Assembly: GCF_000719555.1 (NCBI RefSeq)
Contig: NZ_JOGX01000020.1
Span: 21,586 to 85,585 of the forward strand
Direction: 5' to 3'
DNA: 64,000 nt
Origin: Streptomyces sp. NRRL F-5727
GTDB lineage: Bacteria; Actinomycetota; Actinomycetes; Streptomycetales; Streptomycetaceae
The notes under the pieces: generated by a model
What the model was told of the DNA's origin: nothing
The model's input: the letters and a program-made list of their open reading frames with translations, nothing else
Databases searched by the model: none
Part shown: piece by piece, positions 8,611 through 17,251 of the stretch
Layout of the letters: every line of letters begins with the position of its first letter
How positions within the stretch are numbered: the stretch's first letter is position 1
Program-made: the position numbers and the translations under genes

Positions 8611-9171
8611 CGCCGTCAGCGGTCCCTTCTGCGCGACATGCCCGGCAGGGGACCGCCCCGTGTCTCCCCCCACCCGGCACGGACGCGTCGCCCGGTACAG
8701 GTCGGCACGGCGCTGGGGCTCCCGACCCCACCGATGCGACGTGCTGGAGGCATCCTCGCACCTGCCGCCGACAGCCCGCCCCCGGGTCACCCCGAAGTGA
8801 TCTTGAACGGTCGTCCGGAGCCTGCGGGTGTGACGCGAAAACGCCAGGTCGTTCCGGACCGCGGGGCCGGTGCGGCAACCATCCCGGCCGGAGGAGCGTC
8901 TTCTTCCGGACAAGTTGGGACGGAATCCGGGTGGGGTTCCGGACGTGATCACGGACCGGGCGAACGGTCGCCCCGCGCCCCGGCGGCTTCGAACGCGCCA
9001 GCGGAGATCCGCCTGTGGACGACCGGGCTGCGACCCGTTCGGCGGCACTAGAGTGGGTCGGACACCCGGACGGGTCACAACAGAGAACAAGAGGACCTCC
9101 GGGGCCCCGGCTCGGCTCGCACCGGGCGAGGACCGGCCACCCAGGACCACGATCAGCAGGGAGCGCGTGAC
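8611..9171. other. 561-bp divergent intergenic region (FHA-FtsK / pkaA)
   Basis: No gene is visible. The octamer TTCCGGAC occurs three times in direct orientation (8852-8859, 8904-8911, 8937-8944), which is suggestive of regulator sites. TAGAGT at 9049-9054 is a candidate -10 for the kinase, giving a leader of about 115 nt, and AGGGAG at 9158-9163 is its ribosome-binding site. Confidence 0.4.
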
Positions 9172-10938
9172 GTGCGGCCAATCGGCAGCAAGTACCTGCT
9201 CGAGGAGCCGCTCGGCCGCGGCGCCACGGGCACCGTCTGGCGAGCCCGCCAGCGGGAGACGGCGGGCGCCGAGGCGGCCGTGCCCGGCCAGCCCGGCGAG
9301 ACCGTGGCGATCAAGGTCCTCAAGGAGGAGCTGGCCAACGACGCGGACATCGTGATGCGCTTCCTGCGCGAGCGGTCCGTCCTCCTCCGGCTCACCCACC
9401 CGAACATCGTCCGCACCCGCGACCTGGTCGTCGAGGGCGACGTCCTGGCCCTGGTCATGGACCTCGTCGAGGGCCCCGACCTGCACCGCTACCTCCGGGA
9501 GAACGGCCCGCTCACCCCGGTCGCCGCCGCCCTGCTCACCGCGCAGATCGCCGACGCGCTCGCCGCCAGCCACGCCGACGGGGTCGTCCACCGCGACCTC
9601 AAGCCGGCCAACGTGCTGGTGGCCGAGCGGGACGGCGCCATGCACCCGATGCTGACCGACTTCGGCATCGCGCGCCTCGCCGACTCCCCGGGCCTCACCC
9701 GCACCCACGAGTTCGTCGGCACGCCCGCGTATGTGGCGCCGGAGTCCGCCGAGGGCCGTCCGCAGACCTCCGCCGTCGACATCTACGGCGCCGGCATCCT
9801 CCTCTACGAGCTGGTCACCGGCCGCCCGCCGTTCGCCGGCGGCACCGCCCTCGAAGTCCTCCACATGCACCTCAGCGAGGAGCCCCGGCGCCCCTCCACC
9901 GTGCCCGCGCCCCTGTGGACGGTCATCGAGCGCTGCCTCAGCAAGGACCCGGGCCGCCGGCCCAGCGCCGTCAACCTGGCGCGCGGCCTGCGCACGGTCG
10001 CCGCCGGCATCGGCGTCCACTCCTCGCCCGCCCAGATCGAGGCCGCCGAGGGCGTCGGCGCGCTGCTCGCCCCGGACCCGGACCCGGCGCAGGTCCCCGG
10101 CACGCCCGGCGCCGCCGACCCCACCCAGGTGCTGCCCGCCGGCTCCGGCGGACAGTTCGACCCGGCCGCCGCCACCAGCGTCCTGCCCACCGGCGGCCCG
10201 GCCGGCTCCGCCGACCCCACCACGGTGCTCCCGGCCGGCGGCCCCGCCGGCGCGGCGGACCCGACGGCCGTCATGCCCGCCATGCCGGCGAACCCGCCGG
10301 CCGAGGACCCCCACCCCTGGCAGAGCCAGCTCGCCGCCGCCCGGGACCGCAACGAGCAGACCCAGGTGCAGTACCTGGACCCCAGCGAGGACCCGCTGCG
10401 CCGCCGCCCCGCGCGCCGCCCGCAGCAGCCGCCGCAGGCCCCGCCGTACCAGCAGGGACCGCCGCCGCAGCAGTACGGGCAGCAGCCCCCGCCCTACCGG
10501 CAGCCGCAGCAGCCGCCGTACCAGCAGCAGCGCCCCGCGCCGCAGCAGCAGTACCGGCAGCCGCAGCCGCAGCAGCCCGCCCCGCAGCAGTACGCGCCCC
10601 CGCAGCCGCCTCAGCAGCAGTACGCGCCGCCGCAGCAGCCCCAGCAGCCGCAGCCCCAGCCGCCCGCCCCGCGCGAGCCGCGTCAGCCGCGCCAGCGGAG
10701 CGCCAACCCGGTGCGGATCCCCGGCCTCGGCTGCCTCAAGGGCTGCCTGGTCATGATCGTCCTCTTCGTGGTGGCCGGCTGGCTGGTCTGGGAGCTCACC
10801 CCGCTCCAGGACTGGATCGCCCAGGGCAAGGGCTACTGGGAGGCCATCGGCGACGGCATCGCCACCGTCAGCGACTGGATCTCCACCATCGGGGAGGCCA
10901 CCGGCTCCTCCGGCGGATCGGGCGGCACCGGCCAGTAA
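9172..10938 (+). CDS. pkaA: membrane Ser/Thr protein kinase PkaA
   Basis: A 588-residue eukaryotic-type kinase. The glycine loop GRGATGTV begins at residue 15, the ATP-binding Lys is 48 (VAIK), the catalytic HRDLKPAN has Asp142, DFG is at 163 and the activation segment ends GTPAYVAPE. The kinase domain ends near residue 275. It is followed by an Ala/Pro/Thr linker and a very Gln/Pro/Tyr-rich region (about 410-500), then one membrane segment (about 520-545) and a short Ser/Gly-ending outer tail. The GTG start is supported by AGGGAG 8 nt upstream. No PASTA sensor domain is present. The gene lies beside a second kinase and prfB, as pkaA does in S. coelicolor. An FHA protein is encoded divergently and is a candidate binding partner. 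Confidence 0.88.
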   Translation: MRPIGSKYLLEEPLGRGATGTVWRARQRETAGAEAAVPGQPGETVAIKVLKEELANDADIVMRFLRERSVLLRLTHPNIVRTRDLVVEGDVLALVMDLVEGPDLHRYLRENGPLTPVAAALLTAQIADALAASHADGVVHRDLKPANVLVAERDGAMHPMLTDFGIARLADSPGLTRTHEFVGTPAYVAPESAEGRPQTSAVDIYGAGILLYELVTGRPPFAGGTALEVLHMHLSEEPRRPSTVPAPLWTVIERCLSKDPGRRPSAVNLARGLRTVAAGIGVHSSPAQIEAAEGVGALLAPDPDPAQVPGTPGAADPTQVLPAGSGGQFDPAAATSVLPTGGPAGSADPTTVLPAGGPAGAADPTAVMPAMPANPPAEDPHPWQSQLAAARDRNEQTQVQYLDPSEDPLRRRPARRPQQPPQAPPYQQGPPPQQYGQQPPPYRQPQQPPYQQQRPAPQQQYRQPQPQQPAPQQYAPPQPPQQQYAPPQQPQQPQPQPPAPREPRQPRQRSANPVRIPGLGCLKGCLVMIVLFVVAGWLVWELTPLQDWIAQGKGYWEAIGDGIATVSDWISTIGEATGSSGGSGGTGQ

Positions 10939-11086
10939 GGCCGTGAAGTGTGGGCAGTGCGACCGCCGGAACGCGGTCGTACTGCCGATTTATCGACTTC
11001 CGAGGGGTGATTTCGCTCCGGAAGTGACGTCCGGCGGCCCGGGACGCGTAACTTTGACGCGAACCGCAGCCGCTGAGGGAGCAGTC

Positions 11087-12334
11087 TTGGCACGGAACAT
11101 CGGCAGCCGCTACACCGCCCACCAGATCCTCGGGCGGGGCAGCGCCGGAACGGTGTGGCTCGGCGAGGGGCCCGAAGGCCCCGTCGCCGTCAAACTGCTG
11201 CGCGAGGACCTGGCCTCCGACCAGGAGCTTGTCGGCCGCTTCGTGCAGGAGCGGACCGCCCTGCTCGGACTCGACCACCCGCGCGTGGTCAAGGTCCGCG
11301 ACCTCGTCGTCGACGGCAACGACCTCGCCCTCGTCATGGACCTGGTCCGCGGCACCGACCTGCGCACCCGCCTCGACCGCGAGCGCCGGCTCGCCCCCGA
11401 GGCCGCCGTCGCGATCATCCGCGACGTCGCCGAGGCCCTCGCCGCAGCCCACGCGGCCGGCGTCGTCCACCGGGACGTCAAGCCGGAGAACATCCTCCTC
11501 GACATGGAGGGCCCGCTCGGCCCCGGCGGCGCCCACCCCGCCCTCCTGACCGACTTCGGCGTCGCCAAGCTCATCGACACCCCCGGCCGCACCAAGGCCA
11601 CCCGGATCATCGGCACCCCCGACTACCTCGCCCCCGAGATCGTCGAGGGCCTGCCGCCGCGCGCCGCCGTCGACATCTACGCCCTCGCCACCGTCCTGTA
11701 CGAGCTGCTGGCCGGTTTCACCCCGTTCGGCGGCGGCCACCCCGGCGCGGTCCTGCGCCGGCACGTCACCGAGACCGTCGTCCCGCTCCCCGGCATCCCC
11801 GAGGAGCTGTGGCAGCTGCTCGTCCAGTGCCTGGCGAAGGCCCCCGCCTCCCGGCTGCGCGCCTCCGAGCTGGCCGCCCGCCTCGCCGACGTCCTGCCGC
11901 TGCTCAAGGGCATCCCGCCGCTGGACGTGGACGAGCCCGACGCCGAACCGGCGGCCCCGGAGCCGTACGAGGACCCGGCCCACGCCACCTCCGCCGGCAC
12001 CGACACGGGCCGCCGCCGCGCCGCCGTCCCGCTGGTGCCCGGCGCCTCCGCCGACTCCCACCGCGACACCCACACCTCCATGCGCGTGCCCGGCCCCGAG
12101 GAGCTGTCCGGCGGCCCGCACGGCACCGCCCGCGCCCCGCGCCCGGCCGGCGCCCGCCGGCCCGGCTCGGCCCGCAACCGGTCGGGGGCCGTCCGCAAGC
12201 GCCGGATCGTCCTCGGCATCGCAGCCGCCGTGGCCGCGGGCGCGCTCGGCGTCGGCGGTTATCTGGCGGTCGCCGGGGACGGCGGGACGGCGCCCGAGGA
12301 CTCCCGGCCGTCCTCGCAGCCGGCGCAGCCGTAG
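11087..12334 (+). CDS. pkaB: membrane Ser/Thr protein kinase PkaB
   Basis: A 415-residue eukaryotic-type kinase. The glycine loop is GRGSAGTV (from residue 16), ATP-binding Lys36 lies in VAVKLL, the catalytic loop is HRDVKPEN with Asp130, DFG begins at Asp156 and the activation segment ends GTPDYLAPE. After the kinase domain there is a Pro/Ala-rich juxtamembrane region, a basic RKRR stretch, one membrane segment (about 374-396) and a short outer tail. The start is an unusual TTG chosen because GAGGGAG (11075-11081) precedes it at proper distance and the domain begins ARNIGSRY, parallel to the start of PkaA. The upstream frame to 10943 lacks homology. It follows pkaA by 148 bp in the same direction. 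Confidence 0.87.
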   Translation: MARNIGSRYTAHQILGRGSAGTVWLGEGPEGPVAVKLLREDLASDQELVGRFVQERTALLGLDHPRVVKVRDLVVDGNDLALVMDLVRGTDLRTRLDRERRLAPEAAVAIIRDVAEALAAAHAAGVVHRDVKPENILLDMEGPLGPGGAHPALLTDFGVAKLIDTPGRTKATRIIGTPDYLAPEIVEGLPPRAAVDIYALATVLYELLAGFTPFGGGHPGAVLRRHVTETVVPLPGIPEELWQLLVQCLAKAPASRLRASELAARLADVLPLLKGIPPLDVDEPDAEPAAPEPYEDPAHATSAGTDTGRRRAAVPLVPGASADSHRDTHTSMRVPGPEELSGGPHGTARAPRPAGARRPGSARNRSGAVRKRRIVLGIAAAVAAGALGVGGYLAVAGDGGTAPEDSRPSSQPAQP

Positions 12335-12389
12335 CCCCGGTCGTCCACAGGCCGGACGGCCGTAGGTTCGGCTCCCGGCCCGGAGCCGT

Positions 12390-12395
12390 TACGCT
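12390..12395 (+). promoter_or_regulatory. -10 element for leaderless prfB mRNA
   Basis: TACGCT lies 6 nt before the GTG start. A weak -35 (TTCGGC, 12367-12372) stands 17 bp upstream, and no ribosome-binding site is present. Confidence 0.45.
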
Positions 12396-12401
12396 GGACG
12401 C

Positions 12402-13511
12402 GTGGCAGTCGTCGATGTATCCGAAGAGCTGAAGTCCCTCTCCTCGACCATGGGGTCGATCGAGGCCGTCCTGGACCTCGACAAGCTGAGGGCAGACATC
12501 GCCGTGCTCGAAGAGCAGGCCGCGGCCCCGTCCCTGTGGGACGACCCGGAGGCGGCGCAGAAGATCACGAGCAAGCTTTCCCACCTCCAGGCCGAGGTCC
12601 GCAAGGCCGAGGCGCTGCGCGGCCGCATCGACGACCTCGGTGTCCTCTTCGACCTCGCCGAGGAGATGGACGACGCGGACACCCGCGCCGAGGCCGAGGC
12701 CGAGCTCACCGCGGTGCGCAAGGCGCTGGACGAGATGGAGGTCCGTACCCTCCTCTCCGGCGAGTACGACGAGCGCGAGGCGCTGGTCAACATCCGCGCC
12801 GAGGCCGGCGGCGTCGACGCCTCCGACTTCGCCGAGCGCCTCCAGCGCATGTACCTGCGCTGGGCCGAGCGCCACGGCTACTCGACCGAGATCTACGAGA
12901 CCTCGTACGCGGAAGAGGCCGGCATCAAGTCGACGACCTTCGTCGTCAAGGCCCCGTACGCCTACGGCACCCTCTCCGTCGAGCAGGGCACCCACCGCCT
13001 GGTGCGCATCTCGCCCTTCGACAACCAGGGCCGCCGCCAGACCTCCTTCGCGGGCGTCGAGATCCTGCCCGTCGTCGAGCAGTCCGACCACGTCGAGATC
13101 GACGAGTCCGACCTGCGCGTCGACGTCTACCGCGCCTCCGGTCCCGGCGGCCAGGGCGTCAACACCACCGACTCGGCCGTGCGCATCACGCACATCCCGA
13201 CCGGCATCGTGGTCTCCTGCCAGAACGAGCGCTCGCAGATCCAGAACAAGGCGAGCGCCATGAACGTCCTCCAGGCCAAGCTCCTGGAGCGCCAGCGTCA
13301 GGAGGAGCGGGCCAAGATGGACGCCCTCAAGGACAGCGGCAGCTCCTGGGGCAACCAGATGCGCTCCTACGTCCTCCACCCGTACCAGATGGTCAAGGAC
13401 CTGCGGACGGAGTTCGAGGTCGGCAACCCGCAGTCCGTCCTGGACGGCGAGATCGACGGCTTCCTGGAGGCCGGCATCCGCTGGCGCAAGCAGCAGGAGC
13501 AGACGAAGTAA
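12402..13511 (+). CDS. prfB: peptide chain release factor 2
   Basis: A 369-residue class I release factor that ends translation at UGA and UAA codons. The tripeptide SPF (residues 204-206) is the RF2 stop-codon recognition motif, and GGQ (249-251, in [10 protein letters not shown]) enters the peptidyl transferase centre to drive hydrolysis. The N-terminal helical domain (1-110) and C-terminal domain are complete. The gene is a single continuous frame, so the programmed +1 frameshift used for autoregulation in E. coli prfB is absent, as expected in actinobacteria. It starts at GTG 12402 with no visible Shine-Dalgarno, consistent with leaderless translation. A strong terminator follows. Confidence 0.96.
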   Translation: MAVVDVSEELKSLSSTMGSIEAVLDLDKLRADIAVLEEQAAAPSLWDDPEAAQKITSKLSHLQAEVRKAEALRGRIDDLGVLFDLAEEMDDADTRAEAEAELTAVRKALDEMEVRTLLSGEYDEREALVNIRAEAGGVDASDFAERLQRMYLRWAERHGYSTEIYETSYAEEAGIKSTTFVVKAPYAYGTLSVEQGTHRLVRISPFDNQGRRQTSFAGVEILPVVEQSDHVEIDESDLRVDVYRASGPGGQGVNTTDSAVRITHIPTGIVVSCQNERSQIQNKASAMNVLQAKLLERQRQEERAKMDALKDSGSSWGNQMRSYVLHPYQMVKDLRTEFEVGNPQSVLDGEIDGFLEAGIRWRKQQEQTK

Positions 13512-13530
13512 CCCCCGCAGCCTCGCCGTC

Positions 13531-13560
13531 CGGGCCCCGCACCTCTCGGTGCGGGGCCCG
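13531..13560 (+). terminator. prfB terminator hairpin
   Basis: Perfect 12-bp stem (13531-13542 with 13549-13560), CGGGCCCCGCAC pairing with GTGCGGGGCCCG, 19 nt after the stop codon. Confidence 0.8.
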
Positions 13561-13886
13561 GCGCGTTCACCAGACGTTCGCCGCTGCAAGCGGTTCACGG
13601 GCGAGCGGGGAGCTTTGTCGACAAGGGAACTGCCGCCGCGAACCCCGTAGTTCCGGGTTTACGTCACAGTTGCATCGTCACATGCCGTCCAACTGGTGAT
13701 CTTTCGGGCATCGCACGCGCAACGGCCTTGACGCTGCATCGGAAACTCGGAAGGGTGGCTGGATGGCATGCGCATATCTGGGGCGCGTGTGAACGGGGGC
13801 AGGTCCAGTAACCACTGACGCTTCCCGTGCCCGGGGCCCCTGGCGCTGCCCCATGACGAGATGAAGCTACTGGGGGTAGCAACCAG
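13561..13886. other. 326-bp upstream region of the LAETG protein gene
   Basis: No gene. GGAACT (13626-13631) and AGTTCC (13649-13654) form an inverted repeat, and GGAAC-N16-GTAG at the same place is weakly like an ECF-sigma promoter. The stretch 13655-13700 is relatively A+T-rich. The ribosome-binding site is the GGGGG run shortly before the ATG at 13887. Confidence 0.35.
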
Positions 13887-15029
13887 ATGACCAACAAGAC
13901 GCGAGTCCGCCTGGCGCGAGTCGCGGCCGGTGCCGTGATCATCGCCGGTGCGTCCCTGACCGCGGCGGGTGCCGCGCAGGCTGTCGGCGGCGACGACTCC
14001 GCCACCCTGGAAGTGACCGTCGGCGCGCTCAACGGCGACGACTCGGGCAACACCAGCATCGGCAACATCGAGGGCGGTGACAACGGCGGCGCCGACGGTG
14101 GTGCGGCCGATGGTGGCGCTGCCGATGGTGGCGCTGCCGATGGTGGTGCGGCTGACGGTGGCGCCGCTGATGGCGGTGCCGCTGACGGTGGCGCTGCCGA
14201 TGGTGGTGCGGCTGACGGTGGTGCGGCTGACGGTGGCGCTGCCGATGGTGGTGCGGCTGACGGTGGTGCCGCTGACGGTGGCGCGGCCGACGGCGGCGCT
14301 GCCGATGGTGGTGCGGCTGACGGCGGTGCGGCTGACGGTGGCGCTGCCGATGGTGGCGCTGCCGATGGTGGTGCGGCTGACGGTGGCGCTGCCGATGGTG
14401 GTGCGGCTGACGGTGGTGCGGCCGATGGTGGCGCTGCCGACGGTGGTGCGGCTGACGGTGGTGCCGCTGACGGTGGTGCGGCCGATGGTGGCGCTGCCGA
14501 TGGTGGTGCGGCTGACGGTGGTGCCGCTGACGGCGGCGCTGCCGACGGTGGTGCGGCCGACGGTGGTGCCGACGCCGGCAACGGTGGCAACGGCAATGGC
14601 AACGGCGGCAACGGCGGCAACGGCAACGGTGGCTCCGGCAACGGTGGTTCCTCCACCACCGGTGGCTCCTCCACCGACGGTGGCGCCTCCACCGACGGTG
14701 GCGCCTCCACCACCGGTGGTTCGTCGACCGACGGCGGCTCCTCCGCCGACGGTGGCGCCGGCACCTGCACCGTCGAGCTCGACGGCGTCGAGTGCGTCGC
14801 GGACGGCTCGACCGGCTCCACCGGTTCGACCGGCACCAACAACAACACCGACACCCAGCAGGCCGGCTCCCAGCCGGTGCAGCAGGGTGAGGCCAAGGAG
14901 GAGCTCGCCGAGACCGGTGCGGCCGAGACCTCGTTCCTCATCATCGGCGCCGCCACCATGATCGCCGGTGGCATCGGCTTCCGCTTCCTGCCGCGCCTGG
15001 TCGCGGGCGGGCGCGGCGCCGCCGCCTGA
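13887..15029 (+). CDS. LAETG-anchored cell-wall protein with pentapeptide repeats
   Basis: A 380-residue exported protein. A signal peptide (residues 1-32, ending TAAGAAQA) is followed by a short acidic segment, then about 32 tandem copies of the pentapeptide GGAAD (residues ~70-230), a Gly/Asn then Gly/Ser/Thr-rich spacer, a small segment with two cysteines ([10 protein letters not shown]) and a C-terminal sorting signal. The sorting signal is LAETG at 340-344, a hydrophobic stretch and a tail with two arginines. LAxTG is the motif used by Streptomyces class E sortases, so covalent attachment to peptidoglycan is predicted. The repeats resemble a flexible stalk. No enzymatic or binding domain is evident and function is unknown. 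Terminators flank the gene, so it is monocistronic. Confidence 0.85.
   Translation: MTNKTRVRLARVAAGAVIIAGASLTAAGAAQAVGGDDSATLEVTVGALNGDDSGNTSIGNIEGGDNGGADGGAADGGAADGGAADGGAADGGAADGGAADGGAADGGAADGGAADGGAADGGAADGGAADGGAADGGAADGGAADGGAADGGAADGGAADGGAADGGAADGGAADGGAADGGAADGGAADGGAADGGAADGGAADGGAADGGAADGGAADGGAADGGADAGNGGNGNGNGGNGGNGNGGSGNGGSSTTGGSSTDGGASTDGGASTTGGSSTDGGSSADGGAGTCTVELDGVECVADGSTGSTGSTGTNNNTDTQQAGSQPVQQGEAKEELAETGAAETSFLIIGAATMIAGGIGFRFLPRLVAGGRGAAA
14090..14572 (+). repeat. about 32 tandem 15-bp repeats encoding GGAAD
   Basis: The 15-bp unit, of the form GGTGGTGCGGCTGAC, varies almost only at synonymous third positions. The peptide is therefore conserved while the DNA is heterogenised. 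Such arrays can change copy number by slippage or recombination in 15-bp steps without breaking the frame. Confidence 0.92.
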
Positions 15030-15048
15030 GTGACGCCGTAGCGGTACA

Positions 15049-15086
15049 CGAAAGGGCCGGGGAGGCTGTCCTCCCCGGCCCTTTCG
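15049..15086. terminator. bidirectional hairpin terminator
   Basis: Perfect 17-bp stem (15049-15065 with 15070-15086), loop CTGT, flanked by AAA and TTT, between the converging LAETG and zinc-ribbon genes. Confidence 0.85.
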
Positions 15087-15124
15087 CCGTTCCGGCTCGT
15101 GTACGGGTCGCAGGCCCCGGGGGC

Positions 15125-15307
15125 CTACACCGTGCGGACGGCCGCCAGCAGGGCCAGCGTCGCCAGCAGGGCGATCACCAGTGTCAGGACCATCGCGGGG
15201 GACAGTCCCTGCGGTGTCAGGCGCTCGCGGTTGGCCCGGCAGACGGGGCAGCGACCCTCGGCGACCGGAGCCGCGCAGCTGGCGCACACCAGTCGGTCGT
15301 AGGTCAT
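15125..15307 (-). CDS. small zinc-ribbon membrane protein
   Basis: A 60-residue protein. Two CxxC pairs (Cys8/Cys11 and Cys20/Cys23, in CASC and CPVC) form a likely zinc ribbon in the N-terminal half, and one membrane segment (about 38-57) ends the protein. The start ATG at 15307 is supported by a strong GGAGGAGGAG upstream on the minus strand. The longer open frame upstream to 15517 has no coding character. No neighbour shares its direction. Small zinc-ribbon/single-TM proteins of this type are common in actinobacteria and uncharacterised. Confidence 0.75.
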   Translation of the reverse strand: MTYDRLVCASCAAPVAEGRCPVCRANRERLTPQGLSPAMVLTLVIALLATLALLAAVRTV

Positions 15308-15544
15308 ACGCTCTCCTCCTCCCGCACGGGGCTCACACCAGGACAACGCCCGGCACGATCCGGACGTTCCCCCTACCACTGTGCCAGCTCCGCGAGGTTC
15401 CGGCGCGCCCCGCCCGTAAACGCCCCCGCACCGGCCCGGACGGCCAAAAAGGATAAAGCGCGCAAGCCAGGAGCGCGACTGCGCGGGGCTTCCGGGTTCG
15501 CGTAAGGTCACGCACACCTACTCCCGGCCGACCGTGGTGCATCC

Positions 15545-16234
15545 GTGATCCGATTCGACAACGTCTCCAAGTCCTATCCGAAGCAGAACCGCCCCGCGCT
15601 CCGGGAAGTCTCCCTGGAGATCGAGAAGGGGGAGTTCGTCTTCCTCGTCGGTTCGTCCGGCTCCGGAAAGTCGACCTTCCTCCGGCTGATCCTGCGGGAG
15701 GAGCGCGCCAGCACCGGCCAGGTGCACGTGCTCGGCAAGGACCTCGCCCGCCTGTCCAACTGGAAGGTGCCGCACATGCGGCGCCAGCTCGGCACCGTCT
15801 TCCAGGACTTCCGCCTGCTGCCGAACAAGACCGTCGCGCAGAACGTGGCCTTCGCGCAGGAGGTCATCGGCAAGCCGCGCGGCGAGATCCGCAAGGCCGT
15901 ACCCCAGGTGCTCGACCTGGTCGGCCTGGGCGGCAAGGAGGACCGCATGCCGGGCGAGCTGTCCGGTGGTGAGCAGCAGCGCGTCGCCATCGCCCGCGCG
16001 TTCGTCAACCGTCCGATGCTGCTGATCGCCGACGAGCCGACCGGCAACCTCGACCCGCAGACCTCCGTCGGCATCATGAAGCTGCTCGACCGCATCAACA
16101 GGACAGGGACCACCGTCGTCATGGCGACCCACGACCAGAACATCGTCGACCAGATGCGCAAGCGCGTCATCGAGCTGGAGAAGGGCCGTCTCGTCCGCGA
16201 CCAGGCGCGCGGCGTCTACGGCTACCAGCACTGA
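15545..16234 (+). CDS. ftsE: cell-division ABC ATPase FtsE
   Basis: A 229-residue ATPase of the FtsEX complex, which couples ATP hydrolysis in the cytoplasm to activation of peptidoglycan hydrolases outside the membrane. Walker A is GSSGSGKS (residues 36-43), the signature LSGGEQQRV, and Walker [13 protein letters not shown]. The C-terminal RGVYGYQH tail is typical of actinobacterial FtsE. The GTG start has no strong ribosome-binding site. TAAGGT at 15503-15508 is a possible -10. ftsX follows after 21 bp, so the two form an operon. Confidence 0.95.
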   Translation: MIRFDNVSKSYPKQNRPALREVSLEIEKGEFVFLVGSSGSGKSTFLRLILREERASTGQVHVLGKDLARLSNWKVPHMRRQLGTVFQDFRLLPNKTVAQNVAFAQEVIGKPRGEIRKAVPQVLDLVGLGGKEDRMPGELSGGEQQRVAIARAFVNRPMLLIADEPTGNLDPQTSVGIMKLLDRINRTGTTVVMATHDQNIVDQMRKRVIELEKGRLVRDQARGVYGYQH

Positions 16235-16255
16235 CGGCGGGGGAACCAGAACACC

Positions 16256-17173
16256 ATGCGCGCTCAGTTCGTGCTCTCCGAGATCGGCGTCGGTCTCCGG
16301 CGCAACCTGACGATGACCTTCGCGGTGATCGTCTCCGTGGCCCTGTCGCTGGCCCTGTTCGGCGGTGCCCTGCTCATGCGCGAGCAGGTCTCCACGATGA
16401 AGGACTACTGGTACGACAAGGTCAACGTCTCCATCTTCCTCTGCAACAAGACGGACGCGGCCTCCTCGCCCAAGTGCGCCAAGGGCGCCGTCACCAAGCA
16501 GCAGCGCGAGCAGATCACGGCCGACCTCAGGAAGATGGACATCGTGGAGAACGTCATCCACGAGACGGCCGAGGAAGCCTTCAAGCACTACAAGGAGCAG
16601 TACGGCGACACCGCCATCGCCTCCGTCATCACCCCGGACCAGATGCAGGAGTCGATCCGGGTGAAGCTGAAGGACCCGGAGAAGTACAAGGTGGTCGCCA
16701 CCGCCTTCGCCGGCCGGGACGGCATCGAGTCCGTCCAGGACCAGCGCTCCATCCTGGAGACGCTGTTCAACATGATGCGGAGCGTCAACTACGCGGCCGT
16801 CGCGCTGATGCTGCTGATGCTGGTGATCGCCCTGATGCTGATCATCAACACGGTCCGCGTGTCGGCCTTCAGCCGCCGCCGCGAGACCGGCATCATGCGG
16901 CTGGTGGGCGCCTCCAGCTTCTACATCCAGATGCCGTTCATCATGGAGGCCGCGTTCTCCGGCCTGATCGGCGGCGCCTTCGCCTGCGTGCTGCTGGTCG
17001 CCGGCCGGTACTTCCTCGTCGACCACGGCCTCAACCTGGCCGAGCAGATGCCGCTGGTGAACTTCATCGGCTGGGACGTGGTCCTCGCCCAGCTGCCGCT
17101 GGTGATCGTCATCGGTCTGCTGATGCCGTCCGTGGCGGCCTTCATCGCGCTGCGCAAGTACCTGAAGGTGTGA
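16256..17173 (+). CDS. ftsX: cell-division membrane protein FtsX
   Basis: A 305-residue partner of FtsE. The first membrane segment lies near residues 21-43. A large outer domain (about 45-175) contains two cysteines close together (FLCNKTDAASSPKC), and three further membrane segments occupy the C-terminal half, with a cytoplasmic loop SAFSRRRETGIMRLVGAS between TM2 and TM3. This topology and the conserved loop are diagnostic of FtsX. In actinobacteria the outer domain activates NlpC/P60 hydrolases such as RipC. A GGGGGAA-like ribosome-binding site precedes the ATG. Confidence 0.95.
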   Translation: MRAQFVLSEIGVGLRRNLTMTFAVIVSVALSLALFGGALLMREQVSTMKDYWYDKVNVSIFLCNKTDAASSPKCAKGAVTKQQREQITADLRKMDIVENVIHETAEEAFKHYKEQYGDTAIASVITPDQMQESIRVKLKDPEKYKVVATAFAGRDGIESVQDQRSILETLFNMMRSVNYAAVALMLLMLVIALMLIINTVRVSAFSRRRETGIMRLVGASSFYIQMPFIMEAAFSGLIGGAFACVLLVAGRYFLVDHGLNLAEQMPLVNFIGWDVVLAQLPLVIVIGLLMPSVAAFIALRKYLKV

Positions 17174-17238
17174 GAAGAGACCACTGACGGCGGATGGCGT
17201 CTCGGGGCCAAACCCCCTGGGGCGCCATCGCCTTGTCC

Positions 17239-17244
17239 TAGAGT
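17239..17244 (+). promoter_or_regulatory. -10 element for leaderless S41 protease mRNA
   Basis: TAGAGT followed by exactly 7 nt and ATG 17252. It overlaps an alternative GTG at 17243, making that start unlikely. Confidence 0.5.
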
Positions 17245-17251
17245 GGGCGCC

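Noticed and set aside
8611..10314. N-terminal extension of the FHA-FtsK gene up to 10314
   Set aside because: The frame is open only because of G+C bias. It runs antisense through the pkaA kinase domain and lacks family similarity before MQIRLTVLAPHAG at 8610.
12402..13511. Programmed frameshift in prfB
   Set aside because: The gene is one continuous frame with no internal UGA near codon 25, as usual for actinobacteria.
13887..15029. Possible CRISPR array because of regular short repeats
   Set aside because: The repeats are contiguous 15-bp coding units without unique spacers, so this is a protein repeat.
13664..15287. Long minus-strand frames full of PPSAAPPSA and [10 protein letters not shown] repeats
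   Set aside because: They are antisense shadows of the GGAAD repeat region. The plus frame has a signal peptide, sorting signal and ribosome-binding site, and shows silent-site variation.
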